A stretch of 48,782 nucleotides of DNA from Candidatus Buchananbacteria bacterium (GTDB lineage Bacteria > Patescibacteriota > Patescibacteriia > Buchananbacterales > UBA6539), in contig JABWCG010000003.1 of assembly GCA_013359225.1 (NCBI GenBank), positions 1 to 48,782 of the forward strand. The letters run 5' to 3'. Position 1 is the stretch's first letter. Each line of letters opens with the position of its first letter. This document shows positions 7,078 through 14,427 of the stretch, piece after piece. The position numbers and the translations under genes are program-made. The notes under the pieces are model-generated. The model was not told the DNA's origin. It was given only the letters and a program-made list of their open reading frames with translations, and ran no database searches.

Positions 7078-7770
7078 ATGAACCCTCAGCAAGAACACGA
7101 GTTCGGAAAGTTGGTGCGCTACCTGCAGCACCGACGAATTGAGGCCGTTGCCATTGAGGCCGGCCACATCTATGTTGACGAAATGCCCGGCGACAAACAT
7201 CTTAGGTCGTTTGTAGTCGGCGCTGAAGTGTTAAGCGCCTTAGTCGCGCACGGCATCAGACCGATGCCGATTGTCTTTATCGACAATTACAATCCGCCGA
7301 CAAACGGGTTGTGCCTGAGAAGCTATCTTAGCCTGGCGCGAGGATCCGGATTCTTCCAGCCCCACTGCGAGCCCGAAGGCCTGATCTTCTGGGAAGCCGA
7401 CATGGTTAGCGGTGCCGAAGAAATTCTGGCAAACTTGCGCGGGCAACACTTGGTCCAGGAAGGGCCCAACGGCGAACTGCTTACCGCCGGCCACGGCAAC
7501 ATCATGTTGCGCAAAGCCGACGGCAAGTTAAGCTGTGCGCTCTTGGATGCGGCCTTTTGTCTGCATCGCTTTAATCAGTTTCCCTATCACCTGACCGTTC
7601 TGCCCAAAAAAGACGAACACTACGACTACAAACACCAACAGCGTAACGTCCGCAAGCTGTTGCGTCTGCTGGGCTGGGACGACATTCCGGTGGCAAACGT
7701 CTTCTTCCAGTCCGAGACTGACTGGATTGTTGTTCGCAGCGAACCGACTCTGCGGCCCCAGAATCTTTAA
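7078..7770 (+). CDS. Unknown protein, downstream partner of argS
   Basis: 230 aa. GGAGGTAAT directly precedes ATG 7078, so the longer frame opening inside argS is rejected. No domain is recognised. It is a soluble, mixed alpha/beta protein with several His and aromatic residues (GFFQPHCEPEGLIFWEADM, CLHRFNQFPYHLTVLPKKDEHYDYKH). An AGHGNIMLRKADGK stretch resembles no motif I know. The gene follows argS by 22 bases and is closed by a strong terminator, so argS and this gene form one transcript. That makes a link to tRNA or arginine metabolism possible, but there is no direct evidence. Confidence 0.8.
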   Translation: MNPQQEHEFGKLVRYLQHRRIEAVAIEAGHIYVDEMPGDKHLRSFVVGAEVLSALVAHGIRPMPIVFIDNYNPPTNGLCLRSYLSLARGSGFFQPHCEPEGLIFWEADMVSGAEEILANLRGQHLVQEGPNGELLTAGHGNIMLRKADGKLSCALLDAAFCLHRFNQFPYHLTVLPKKDEHYDYKHQQRNVRKLLRLLGWDDIPVANVFFQSETDWIVVRSEPTLRPQNL

Positions 7771-7784
7771 CTCAACCCCATCAC

Positions 7785-7816
7785 CGGCCAGACGTTTTCA
7801 CGTTTGGCCGCTTTTT
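7785..7816 (+). terminator. Rho-independent terminator of the argS operon
   Basis: CGGCCAGACG and CGTTTGGCCG pair around TTTTCA, followed by CTTTTTA. The T-run ends 2 bases before the -35 box of the next gene. Confidence 0.9.
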
Positions 7817-7817
7817 A

Positions 7818-7846
7818 TTGACTTTAAGCAATATTTCTTCTATAAT
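7818..7846 (+). promoter_or_regulatory. Sigma-70-type promoter for the threonine-synthase-like gene
   Basis: TTGACT at 7818-7823, 17-base spacer, TATAAT at 7841-7846. The expected transcript start (about 7853) lies only about 10 bases before ATG 7863, leaving no room for a normal Shine-Dalgarno. Confidence 0.85.
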
Positions 7847-7862
7847 GAAACGGTATTAAAGT

Positions 7863-9002
7863 ATGAAATGTTACTGGCGTTGCGTTACTTGTGGCGCAAC
7901 CACCGACAACCTGGATAACCGACCGTGTCCTCATAATTCCTATTACGATTATTTTGAGGCCGTTTTTGATTACAACACCATCACCGAATTTCCGGTTAAA
8001 AATCAAATCGGGCTCGCGAAATATCTGCCGCTGTTGCCGATTGATGAAATAAAAATTTCACTCGGCGAAGGCAGTGCACCACTGATCCGGCTGCATAATT
8101 ACTCAAATCAGCTCGGCCTGACTGACCGGGAAATCTACGTTAAAAATGAAGCTCAAAATCCAACCGGCTGTTTTAAAGATTTGGAGAGCATGGTGGTTAT
8201 TAATAAAGCGCTGGAAGACGGCCACCAAAAATTGTTAATTGTTTCTTCCGGCAACGCCGCCTCTTCAGCCGCCGCTTACGCCAATAAAGCCGGACTGTCA
8301 TGTGTCTGCGTCATTTTAAAAAAAACCCATCAAATTAAAAAAGAAGCACTCAGCACTTTTGGCGGTGAGTTGCAGGAATTTTCCGGCACCTACGAAGAGG
8401 CTTACCGACATTTTTCTGACCAGCCCTTGCCAGATCATTGGAATATTACCTCCGGCAAAAATCCGCTGCGGGTAGAGGGTGATAAAATTATCGCTTTTGA
8501 AATCTGGGAACAACTGGGTGTTCCTGATCAAATTATTGCTCCAGTCGGTAATGGCAGTTTGATAGCCGGCATTTGGAAAGGCTTTGTTGAGTTACAAACA
8601 ATCGGCAAAATCAAAACCCTGCCGCGCTTAATCGGCGTTCAGGTAAAAGATGCCGCGCCCCTGAAGTCAGCCCTGGCTACCAATCAGGATTTTGTTATCT
8701 TGCCTGATGTTCATGATTCAATTGCTGAAGGCATTGTCGCCACCGAATCATACTGTTCACCTAAAGCAGTGCGGGCAATTAAAGAGAGCGGCGGCGAAGT
8801 AATTGAAGTCACCGATCCCGAAATCAAACAAGCACTAAGCGACATCATGAAAACTGAAAGCCTAGAACCAGAGCCAACCTCGGCGGCGGTTTACGCGGCG
8901 CTATCAAAAGTAAAAACTGAAGCAGGGCAAAAAGTTGTCTGCATTCAAACCGGCAACGGCCAGCGCAACATTGCTTATCTCGCCAAATTACTTAAACGTT
9001 AA
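7863..9002 (+). CDS. thrC: Threonine synthase-like PLP enzyme
   Basis: 379 aa, fold type II PLP enzyme of the threonine synthase family (O-phosphohomoserine to threonine). Seen: an N-terminal MKCYWRCVTCGATT zinc-ribbon-like Cys cluster, the LGEGSAPLIRL substrate entry motif, the PLP lysine in NPTGCFKD near residue 105, VSSGNAASSAAAYANKAG, the PVGNGSLIAGIWKG phosphate loop and a closing CIQTGNGQ. The usual motif is NPTGSFKDR, so the Ser-to-Cys and Arg-to-Leu changes next to the lysine are unusual. No thrA or thrB is nearby; the true substrate could differ. The start follows a consensus promoter by about 17 bases and has no Shine-Dalgarno. Confidence 0.8.
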   Translation: MKCYWRCVTCGATTDNLDNRPCPHNSYYDYFEAVFDYNTITEFPVKNQIGLAKYLPLLPIDEIKISLGEGSAPLIRLHNYSNQLGLTDREIYVKNEAQNPTGCFKDLESMVVINKALEDGHQKLLIVSSGNAASSAAAYANKAGLSCVCVILKKTHQIKKEALSTFGGELQEFSGTYEEAYRHFSDQPLPDHWNITSGKNPLRVEGDKIIAFEIWEQLGVPDQIIAPVGNGSLIAGIWKGFVELQTIGKIKTLPRLIGVQVKDAAPLKSALATNQDFVILPDVHDSIAEGIVATESYCSPKAVRAIKESGGEVIEVTDPEIKQALSDIMKTESLEPEPTSAAVYAALSKVKTEAGQKVVCIQTGNGQRNIAYLAKLLKR

Positions 9003-9011
9003 ATAACAATA

Positions 9012-9050
9012 AATAAAAATGGCGCTTCCGTATTACCCGGAAAACGCCAC
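9012..9050 (-). terminator. Terminator of the argE-argA operon
   Basis: On the minus strand GTGGCGTTTTCCGGG and the matching GGAAGCGCCA form a stem followed by TTTTTATTTATTG. It sits between convergent argA and the threonine-synthase-like gene. Confidence 0.85.
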
Positions 9051-10343
9051 TTGCTCCAAATGCTTAACCAGCACTTTGGAGTTTCTTGTTTTATCGTAGG
9101 TTTGCCGCTTAGCCGGCGGCAACAAGTCGGGATTGCCCAACTGGTAACCTCGATTAATGAACCAACTTTCCGATCTTGTAGTTAGCGCAAACACCATTCC
9201 GATCCGACCGGACTTAACCGCCTCACGCTCCAGATACTCCACCAACAAAATGGCAATGTGGTGATGACGATATTGCGGATCAACCACCAAGTGAGCAATT
9301 TCCGCCGAACGATGTTCCGGCCAAGGTACCAGCTGACAGCAGCCGATGACCTGGCCGTCTTTTTCGTACACGTAAAATTGTTCAATCACCGCCTGCACCT
9401 GTTCAACGGTTCGGTGGATCAGGCGACCCTGACTCACTGGCTCGGCTGCCATCTCCATAATCCGTTGGATGTCGCTGAGTGTCGCCTGACGGATGTCGGC
9501 ATAAACGTCGTTATAGACCATCGTGCCGGATCCGTCGCGCGAAAACATCTCGACTAACAACGAACCGTCACGGTGACCGTTAATAAGGTGAACGCGCGGC
9601 ACACCCTGTTCGCAGGCTCTGATCGCTTGCTTGAGCTTGATCAGAGTAGTGCCTCGAACCAACCCAGTATTCACCAATTCACCGGCCTCGTGCGGTGTTA
9701 ACTGCCGGATAAGTTCCTGGCGGGCGAAAATGCCGTTACCTTCCATCAGGTAAACCAGTTTCTTTGCGCCAAGGCGAATCGCCACTTCAGCAGCCAATTC
9801 ATCGGGAAACACATACAACATTTCGCCGGACTTACTGGTTGCTAACGAAGAGATAATCGGCATGACTCCCGACTGAATCAGGTCGGTTAAACCGGCGACG
9901 TCAAGTGTTTCAAGTTCGCCGATCAACTGAAAGTCAAAACCGTCAATCACACCTTTGCGGCGCGCCGTGATAAAATTGCCGCTCAACACCCGCAAAGGTG
10001 CGCGACTCTGACTGACACGCGTCAGACTTTCGGTGACTTCCAGCGTTGTCAGAGCGCACGCCTGTCGCACTGCTGAAGCGTGCGCCGGCTCAATCACCAT
10101 ATACCCCTGATGAAGCTTGATCTTGCCGCCGGTTGCCGCAACCGCCGACTCAATCTGGCTGTTTGCTCCGTAAACCAGCACCGGTCTGATGCCCAACGCC
10201 GCCAGCAAAGCAGCGTCAACAATGATGTTAGCAAAGGCTTGCGTGTCGGCGATCAGCCGGCCGCTTACCTTAACGACAAAGACAGTCCCCCGATACATCG
10301 GAATGTACCGTAAGACCTCGCGCAAGACCAGCGGATTCTCCAT
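9033..10343 (-). CDS. argA: N-acetylglutamate synthase (amino-acid N-acetyltransferase)
   Basis: 436 aa, close to the 443 aa of the Escherichia coli enzyme. It makes N-acetylglutamate from glutamate and acetyl-CoA, the first step of arginine synthesis. Residues 1-285 form the amino-acid-kinase fold (TVFVVKVSGRLIAD, VLVYGANSQIE). Residues 290-430 form the GNAT domain, with AEIAHLVVDPQYRHHHIAILLVEYLE and a C-terminal ALTTRSESWFINRGY ... NSKVLVKHLE that matches ArgA closely. AAAGGAGGCG precedes the start. The argE stop lies only 4 bases upstream, so the two are co-transcribed. Other arg genes are not in this window. Confidence 0.92.
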   Translation of the reverse strand: MENPLVLREVLRYIPMYRGTVFVVKVSGRLIADTQAFANIIVDAALLAALGIRPVLVYGANSQIESAVAATGGKIKLHQGYMVIEPAHASAVRQACALTTLEVTESLTRVSQSRAPLRVLSGNFITARRKGVIDGFDFQLIGELETLDVAGLTDLIQSGVMPIISSLATSKSGEMLYVFPDELAAEVAIRLGAKKLVYLMEGNGIFARQELIRQLTPHEAGELVNTGLVRGTTLIKLKQAIRACEQGVPRVHLINGHRDGSLLVEMFSRDGSGTMVYNDVYADIRQATLSDIQRIMEMAAEPVSQGRLIHRTVEQVQAVIEQFYVYEKDGQVIGCCQLVPWPEHRSAEIAHLVVDPQYRHHHIAILLVEYLEREAVKSGRIGMVFALTTRSESWFINRGYQLGNPDLLPPAKRQTYDKTRNSKVLVKHLEQVAFSG

Positions 10344-10347
10344 AAGG

Positions 10348-11505
10348 CTAATCGCCTCCTTTCACGCACAGTTCCTCGATGATCGTCGAGAGAACCGTAA
10401 CCGTTCGGTCCAAATACTCAGCGGCGATAAACTCGTTAGGTTGATGAGCCTGAGCAATATCGCCGGGACCAAGTACTATTGTCTCTAGTCCAGCAGCATT
10501 GTAGATGGCCGCTTCCGTCGCAAACGGCACGCCAATCGCCGACTGACCGGTAACGGCCTGAGCGACGTGAACAATGCGGGACTGCTCAGAAGTTTCCATC
10601 GGTTGTGTGGGCGCTGACGTAACCCGTAAGCTAGCCAAGCAATGACTATTGCCATTGGTCATGTTGTCGGCAATCCTTTGCAAATCGCCGATTAAATCCT
10701 GGACGTCTTGTCCGGGAATCGGCCTGATTTCCAGTTCCAGTTTGCACGACGCCGGAATTCGGTTAACGCCTTCGCCGCCCTTGATCAGGCCGACGTTCAA
10801 CGTCGGGTATTCCGGTCGCAACAGCGGTTGCCGAAAGTCAGTCAGCTCATCGCGATAGCGATACAGCTGACTAAGTAGTTCGCTCGCCAGCTCAATGGCG
10901 CTAGTGCCGCAACCCGGATCACTGGCGTGACCGGCTTTGCCATGAAGCGTGAATTCCGCTCCCAGCCAACCTTTATGCATCCGCACCGGAACTAGTTTGG
11001 TCGGTTCGCCAACTACTGCGTAGTGAACTGACTTAAACACGTCATCTCGTCGCAAGCGTTTGGCGCCCGCCATGCTCGTTTCTTCGTCGTGCGTAAACGC
11101 CAGCACTAGCGGCCGGCGCAAAGTTGAAGACGAAAAATTTCTGGCGGCCGCGATTGCTGCTGCCAGAAAAAACTTCATGTCACAGGTTCCAAGACCATAG
11201 TACTTGTCGTGTTTCAATGTCAGCTCAAAGGGGTTAGAGTCCCATCGCGCCAACGGTTCGGCCGACACCGTGTCGATATGACCGGCAAGCATCAAGCCGC
11301 CGTCACCCGCACCAATTGTCGCAACGACGTTACACTTCTCCTGGCCTTCGGTTGAGTCCTGGCTTGTCACGTAAATCGCCGACTCCGAGAGTTTAAGCGA
11401 TTCCCGTAAAACCTCACACAGAAAATCCGCTGCTGCTCGGTTGCTATTGGCGCTGACGGTATTAAAACCGACAAGCCGCCGAAATATTTCCATCATCAGC
11501 TCCAT
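10348..11505 (-). CDS. argE: Acetylornithine deacetylase (M20 family)
   Basis: 385 aa from ATG 11505, near the 383 aa of E. coli ArgE. It hydrolyses N-acetylornithine to ornithine. The M20 di-zinc site is visible: GHIDTVS (His and Asp), GLGTCDMK (bridging Asp), THDEETS (catalytic Glu pair), VGEPT, and a late His in AQAHQPNEF. A dimerisation 'lid' with HGKAGHASDP lies in the middle. GGAGGT at 11514-11519 with 8-base spacing fixes this start; the frame before it is the 5' leader, starting at a promoter at 11601-11629. Substrate could be another acylated amino acid, but the argA partner supports arginine metabolism. Confidence 0.9.
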   Translation of the reverse strand: MELMMEIFRRLVGFNTVSANSNRAAADFLCEVLRESLKLSESAIYVTSQDSTEGQEKCNVVATIGAGDGGLMLAGHIDTVSAEPLARWDSNPFELTLKHDKYYGLGTCDMKFFLAAAIAAARNFSSSTLRRPLVLAFTHDEETSMAGAKRLRRDDVFKSVHYAVVGEPTKLVPVRMHKGWLGAEFTLHGKAGHASDPGCGTSAIELASELLSQLYRYRDELTDFRQPLLRPEYPTLNVGLIKGGEGVNRIPASCKLELEIRPIPGQDVQDLIGDLQRIADNMTNGNSHCLASLRVTSAPTQPMETSEQSRIVHVAQAVTGQSAIGVPFATEAAIYNAAGLETIVLGPGDIAQAHQPNEFIAAEYLDRTVTVLSTIIEELCVKGGD

Positions 11506-11513
11506 GGCTAAAT

Positions 11514-11519
11514 ACCTCC
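11514..11519 (-). promoter_or_regulatory. Shine-Dalgarno that decides the argE start
   Basis: GGAGGT on the minus strand, 8 bases before ATG 11505. No such signal precedes the longer GTG-started frame at 11586. Confidence 0.8.
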
Positions 11520-11600
11520 AGTACCCGCGATCGGGCAGTATGGTTGTGTGGTGATATAGGTGGTAAAAAGAACCAACTGAAAACACAATTTCAGCCTTTC

Positions 11601-11629
11601 AACTTACCAATAAACACCCGCACTGTCAA
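11601..11629 (-). promoter_or_regulatory. Promoter of argE-argA
   Basis: On the minus strand TTGACA (11629-11624), 17-base spacer, TAAGTT (11606-11601). It predicts a leader of about 90 bases before argE and faces away from the tRNA-Arg promoter next to it. Confidence 0.65.
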
Positions 11630-11651
11630 CTTACTATGTTGTCCCCACGGC

Positions 11652-11680
11652 TTGACATAATTTCCCCAAAGACTTAAGAT
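11652..11680 (+). promoter_or_regulatory. Promoter of the tRNA-Arg pair
   Basis: TTGACA (11652-11657), 17-base spacer, TAAGAT (11675-11680); the tRNA begins about 11 bases after the expected start point. Confidence 0.75.
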
Positions 11681-11698
11681 AAAAAACCAATTACGGCC

Positions 11699-11775
11699 GT
11701 GTCTATAGCTCAATTGGATAGAGCACTGGCCTCCGGAGCCAGGGGTTGTGGGTTCGAATCCCGCTAGACACACCA
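11699..11775 (+). tRNA. tRNA-Arg (anticodon CCG), CCA encoded
   Basis: Cloverleaf with acceptor GTGTCTA/TAGACAC, D-stem GCTC/GAGC, anticodon stem CTGGC/GCCAG and loop CTCCGGA giving anticodon CCG at 11733-11735, T-arm with GTTCGAATC, discriminator A and encoded CCA. It reads CGG. It is immediately followed by a second tRNA-Arg. Confidence 0.95.
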
Positions 11776-11794
11776 TTTTGCACCCTGTTTCGGT

Positions 11795-11871
11795 GTCCCT
11801 GTAGCTCAACTGGATAGAGCGTTTGGCTACGGACCAAAAGGTTGGGGGTTCGAATCCTCTCAGGGACGCCA
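11795..11871 (+). tRNA. tRNA-Arg (anticodon ACG), CCA encoded
   Basis: Acceptor GTCCCTG/CAGGGAC, anticodon stem TTTGG/CCAAA, loop CTACGGA with anticodon ACG at 11829-11831 (A34 normally edited to inosine, reading CGU/CGC/CGA), discriminator G and encoded CCA. It is 19 bases after tRNA-Arg(CCG) and probably in the same transcript. Confidence 0.95.
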
Positions 11872-11900
11872 TTATTTCATAGATCTTTAGCTATCATCTT

Positions 11901-11932
11901 TGGGATCGAAAACTTTCTTCGATCCCTTTTTC
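11901..11932 (+). terminator. Terminator of the tRNA-Arg pair
   Basis: GGGATCGAA and TTCGATCCC pair around AACTTTC, followed by TTTTTC. Confidence 0.9.
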
Positions 11933-11939
11933 ATTTTAT

Positions 11940-11994
11940 AAAAAACCGGCAAGAATCAAGTCGTACATATGTACGAGCGAAAAATTCATGCCGG
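11940..11994 (-). terminator. Large hairpin with T-run on the minus strand
   Basis: CCGGCAaGAAT (11946-11956) pairs with ATTCaTGCCGG (11984-11994). The loop region contains a perfect 16-bp palindrome, TCGTACATATGTACGA (11961-11976). On the minus strand the hairpin is followed by TTTTTTATAAAA, as in an intrinsic terminator. No gene that would need it is recognised in 11995-12145. Confidence 0.65.
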
Positions 11995-12145
11995 CGGGGC
12001 CGCAGAATATACCATGAAGTCGAGGGGTGTTTGCTTGTAGCTAGCCCAAATATTCGACAACACAGTAATAATCATAACTTGAACGGTTTCTCCCAAATGG
12101 GAGCGGACCGCATTGCTGACCTAAAGAACAAAGACAAAGAACAAA
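11995..12145. other. Short stretch with no recognised gene
   Basis: Between two minus-strand terminators. It contains a small hairpin CTCCCAAATGGGAG and a 29-codon minus-strand frame without a Shine-Dalgarno. No promoter is clear. It could hold a small RNA ending at the 11940-11994 terminator, but I cannot support one. Confidence 0.3.
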
Positions 12146-12176
12146 TAAAAAAGTCCCGAAGAAATTTCCGGGGCCC
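12146..12176 (-). terminator. Terminator of the 40-codon mini-gene
   Basis: On the minus strand CCCCGGAAATTTCTTCGGG forms a stem and is followed by ACTTTTTTATTTG. Confidence 0.75.
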
Positions 12177-12185
12177 TAGCCTATA

Positions 12186-12308
12186 TTAAAGCACGCTCAT
12201 AGAGTTAAGCGGAATGTCATCTTTGATGAAAGCGTTGTGTTTGGATAGAGTCTGAGCAATCATTGCCGTCTTGTCTTGATTCGCGGTTCGCGAATCGTGA
12301 CCGTACAT
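12186..12308 (-). CDS. Candidate 40-residue small protein
   Basis: ATG 12308 to TAA 12186 encodes 40 aa beginning MYGHDSRTANQDK and ending IPLNSMSVL; no membrane segment, no cysteine, no known motif. Support for expression: GGAG 7 bases before the ATG, TTGCGT-16-TACAAT promoter at 12324-12351, and a terminator 10-40 bases after the stop, so this is a compact self-contained unit. The predicted transcript start falls at the Shine-Dalgarno itself. Codons 5-11 contain an 8-bp perfect stem, GATTCGCG/CGCGAATC, which could hide or regulate the start, or could mean the product is a small RNA instead. It is upstream of and co-oriented away from the tRNA-Arg pair. Function unknown. Confidence 0.5.
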   Translation of the reverse strand: MYGHDSRTANQDKTAMIAQTLSKHNAFIKDDIPLNSMSVL

Positions 12309-12323
12309 TAATTAGCTCCAACT

Positions 12324-12351
12324 ATTGTAACACACAAGCGCGATGACGCAA
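12324..12351 (-). promoter_or_regulatory. Promoter of the mini-gene
   Basis: On the minus strand TTGCGT (12351-12346), 16-base spacer, TACAAT (12329-12324). Confidence 0.6.
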
Positions 12352-12368
12352 TAGCACATATCCACAAA

Positions 12369-14099
12369 TTACTGATACATCCGCTCAATTAAATTGTGAT
12401 ATTTTGAAACAATCACCTGACGCCGCAATTTTAGCGTTGGCGTCAACTCGTCTTTATCCTGAGAAAATTCAGCCGGCAGAAGTTGAAACTTACGAATTTT
12501 CTCCCAATCGGCAAACTGCTCGTTGATATTTTCAAGCCGATCGGCAAAAATTTTAATCAGCTTTTCTTCTTTCACCAAACTGTCAGGCTCCTTACTTGCC
12601 AGGCCGATCGCTTCAAGGTTACGGTTGACTTCTTGCCAATCAGGAACAATCAAAGCTGTTAAATAGCTGCGGCCGTTGCCATAGACAAACGACTGGGCAA
12701 TGAACCGATCAGCGTCAAGCATTAGTTCAATTTGTTCCGGCCAAGCAATTTTACCATTTGACATTGAAATCATTTCTTTCTTGCGACCGATGATCACCAA
12801 AAATCCTTCACTGCTCATAAAGCCTAAGTCTCCTGTATGAAACCAGCCGTTTTCATCAATCACTTCTCTGGTTAATGCTTCATTATTATAATAACCCTTC
12901 ATCAATCCGGCACCGCGAACCAAAATTTCTTTGTCCGGCGCAATCATCACCTCAACGCCGGGCAGCTGAGTTCCCACCGTGCCAAACTTCACATTATCAG
13001 GCCGATTGACGGTAATCACCGGCGAGGTTTCGGTCAGACCGTACCCTTCCAAAATTTTTATGCCAAGCCGGGCAAAAAATCTAGCTAGTTTATGGTTGAG
13101 CGTGGCGCCGCCGGAAATCACTAGGCGTAATCGTCCGCCAAATCTCGCTCTAATTTTGCGAAATACCAATAAATCAGCAATTCGATATTTCACCGTCCCT
13201 GGCTCTTGTTTTAACGCCCAAATAAACATGTTGTAAGTTAGTCCCCCGCTATGTTTAACTTTATCCCAAAGACCGCTATGAATTTTTTCAAACACCCGCG
13301 GCACCGAAACTATGATCGTGGGTTTTACTTCTTTAAAATTTGTAGTCAATGTTTTAATGCTTTCAGCATACGCAATGCAGGAACCGTGACAAACCAACGG
13401 CGCGTAATATCCGGCTGTTCGTTCCAAAACATGAGACAGCGGTAAAAATGAAAGTAAGACATCATGATGATCAATCGGCACGGCAGTCGTAGCCGCTACG
13501 GCATTACTCATCAAATTTTCATGGGAAAGCATCACGCCCTTGGGCAACGCCGTAGTTCCCGAAGTATAAATAATGCTTGCTACGTCATCGGGGTGAATGG
13601 CAATATTTAATTTCTGAGTTGATTGTTCTCCCAAGCTCATCACCTCATCAAGGCTCAAAAGTTTTTTGGAAAAATCTTTTGGTCTGTCATCAAGCGTAAA
13701 AAAAATAACCGTTGAAAGTTTCGGCAGGTCATTGATTACCAACTGCAGCTTATTGAACTGCTGTTGATTGCTGACAAAAATCACTTCGGTTTGTGAATCA
13801 CTCAAAATATGTTTGATGATATTTGCCGACATCGTCGTATGAATCGGCACTGTCACAGCGCCGATCATCAAGCTTGCCAGGTCTGCTCTCACCCACTCCG
13901 TTCTATTCTCCGACAAGATGGCGACTTTTTCATTTTTTGTAATACCTAATTCCAGCAATGCTTTAGCTAACGTTTCAACTCGGTGTAACAGCTCACCAAA
14001 TGGAATAGAAATATAGGCTCCATGATATTTAAATTTCAAAGCGGGCCGACGACTAAATCGGGTTGCAGTTTCTCTAAACCTTTGGGGGATAGTTTGCAT
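12369..14099 (-). CDS. Long-chain acyl-CoA synthetase, AMP-forming
   Basis: 576 aa, ANL superfamily (FadD15-like). It activates fatty acids to acyl-CoA with ATP. Seen: the P-loop-like IIYTSGTTALPKGVMLSHEN near residue 175, the A5 motif GYGLTETSPVITVNRP near 355, the HTGDLGFMSSEG motif near 420, IIGRKKEMISMSNGKIAWPEQIE with the hinge, and KLRRQVIVSKY near the C-terminus carrying the late lysine. The length fits the family. A -10 box TATAAT (14116-14111) leaves only about 4-5 bases of leader, so the message looks leaderless. It would let the cell use scavenged fatty acids; which lipid pathway receives the product is not visible. Confidence 0.9.
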   Translation of the reverse strand: MQTIPQRFRETATRFSRRPALKFKYHGAYISIPFGELLHRVETLAKALLELGITKNEKVAILSENRTEWVRADLASLMIGAVTVPIHTTMSANIIKHILSDSQTEVIFVSNQQQFNKLQLVINDLPKLSTVIFFTLDDRPKDFSKKLLSLDEVMSLGEQSTQKLNIAIHPDDVASIIYTSGTTALPKGVMLSHENLMSNAVAATTAVPIDHHDVLLSFLPLSHVLERTAGYYAPLVCHGSCIAYAESIKTLTTNFKEVKPTIIVSVPRVFEKIHSGLWDKVKHSGGLTYNMFIWALKQEPGTVKYRIADLLVFRKIRARFGGRLRLVISGGATLNHKLARFFARLGIKILEGYGLTETSPVITVNRPDNVKFGTVGTQLPGVEVMIAPDKEILVRGAGLMKGYYNNEALTREVIDENGWFHTGDLGFMSSEGFLVIIGRKKEMISMSNGKIAWPEQIELMLDADRFIAQSFVYGNGRSYLTALIVPDWQEVNRNLEAIGLASKEPDSLVKEEKLIKIFADRLENINEQFADWEKIRKFQLLPAEFSQDKDELTPTLKLRRQVIVSKYHNLIERMYQ

Positions 14100-14121
14100 A
14101 CGCTTTCACTATTATATAACA

Positions 14122-14182
14122 AATCCGCGACTTAGGCCTACCTATCGTCTCGAGGGCGATAGGCAAGAATAAATCGCGGATT
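14122..14182. other. Nested inverted repeat upstream of the acyl-CoA synthetase
   Basis: AATCCGCGA (14122-14130) pairs with TCGCGGATT (14174-14182), and inside it CCTATCG (14141-14147) pairs with CGATAGG (14157-14163). It covers the place of the -35 element of the acyl-CoA synthetase promoter. It may be an operator, a cruciform or a transcribed hairpin from an upstream start. Confidence 0.5.
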
Positions 14183-14246
14183 AAATCATGGTTATTAAAA
14201 AATAGCTTAATTTAGAGCACCAGTAAAGAGGAGAAATTGTAGACAA

Positions 14247-14276
14247 GTTGTTTACAAAGCTAGTATTTGCCAGTAT
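14247..14276 (+). promoter_or_regulatory. Possible promoter for tRNA-Arg(CCU)
   Basis: TTTACA, 17-base spacer, TATTAT near 14250-14280. It would leave about 70 bases of leader before the tRNA. Confidence 0.4.
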
Positions 14277-14353
14277 TATTACTTTATTATTTAGGAAAAG
14301 CATCTGCGCGGTCTAATATATAGAACAAATAAAAGACTTTTACTCCGTCATAT

Positions 14354-14427
14354 GCTCCTGTAGCTCAACTGGATAGAGCAGGTCCGTCCTAAGGACAAGG
14401 TTGTAGGTTCAACTCCTACCAGGAGCA
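14354..14427 (+). tRNA. tRNA-Arg (anticodon CCU), CCA not encoded
   Basis: Acceptor GCTCCTG/CAGGAGC, D-stem GCTC/GAGC, anticodon stem GGTCC/GGACA (outer G:A mismatch), loop GTCCTAA giving CCT at 14388-14390, T-arm GTAGG/CCTAC. It reads AGG. The acceptor stem is extended by flanking CATAT/ATATG into a 12-bp helix in the precursor. Unlike the first two tRNA-Arg genes the 3' CCA must be added after transcription. This is the third Arg tRNA within 2.7 kb. Confidence 0.88.

Noticed and set aside
11591-11872. 93-codon minus-strand frame with 'GFEPTTPGSGGQCSIQLSY'
   Set aside because: It is the antisense of the two tRNA-Arg genes, a common false protein.
12007-12096. 29-codon minus-strand frame beginning MIITVLSNIW
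   Set aside because: No Shine-Dalgarno or promoter and no conserved feature.
14224-14240. AAGAGGAGAAATT, an excellent Shine-Dalgarno sequence
   Set aside because: It is followed by TTG TAG; no reading frame uses it.
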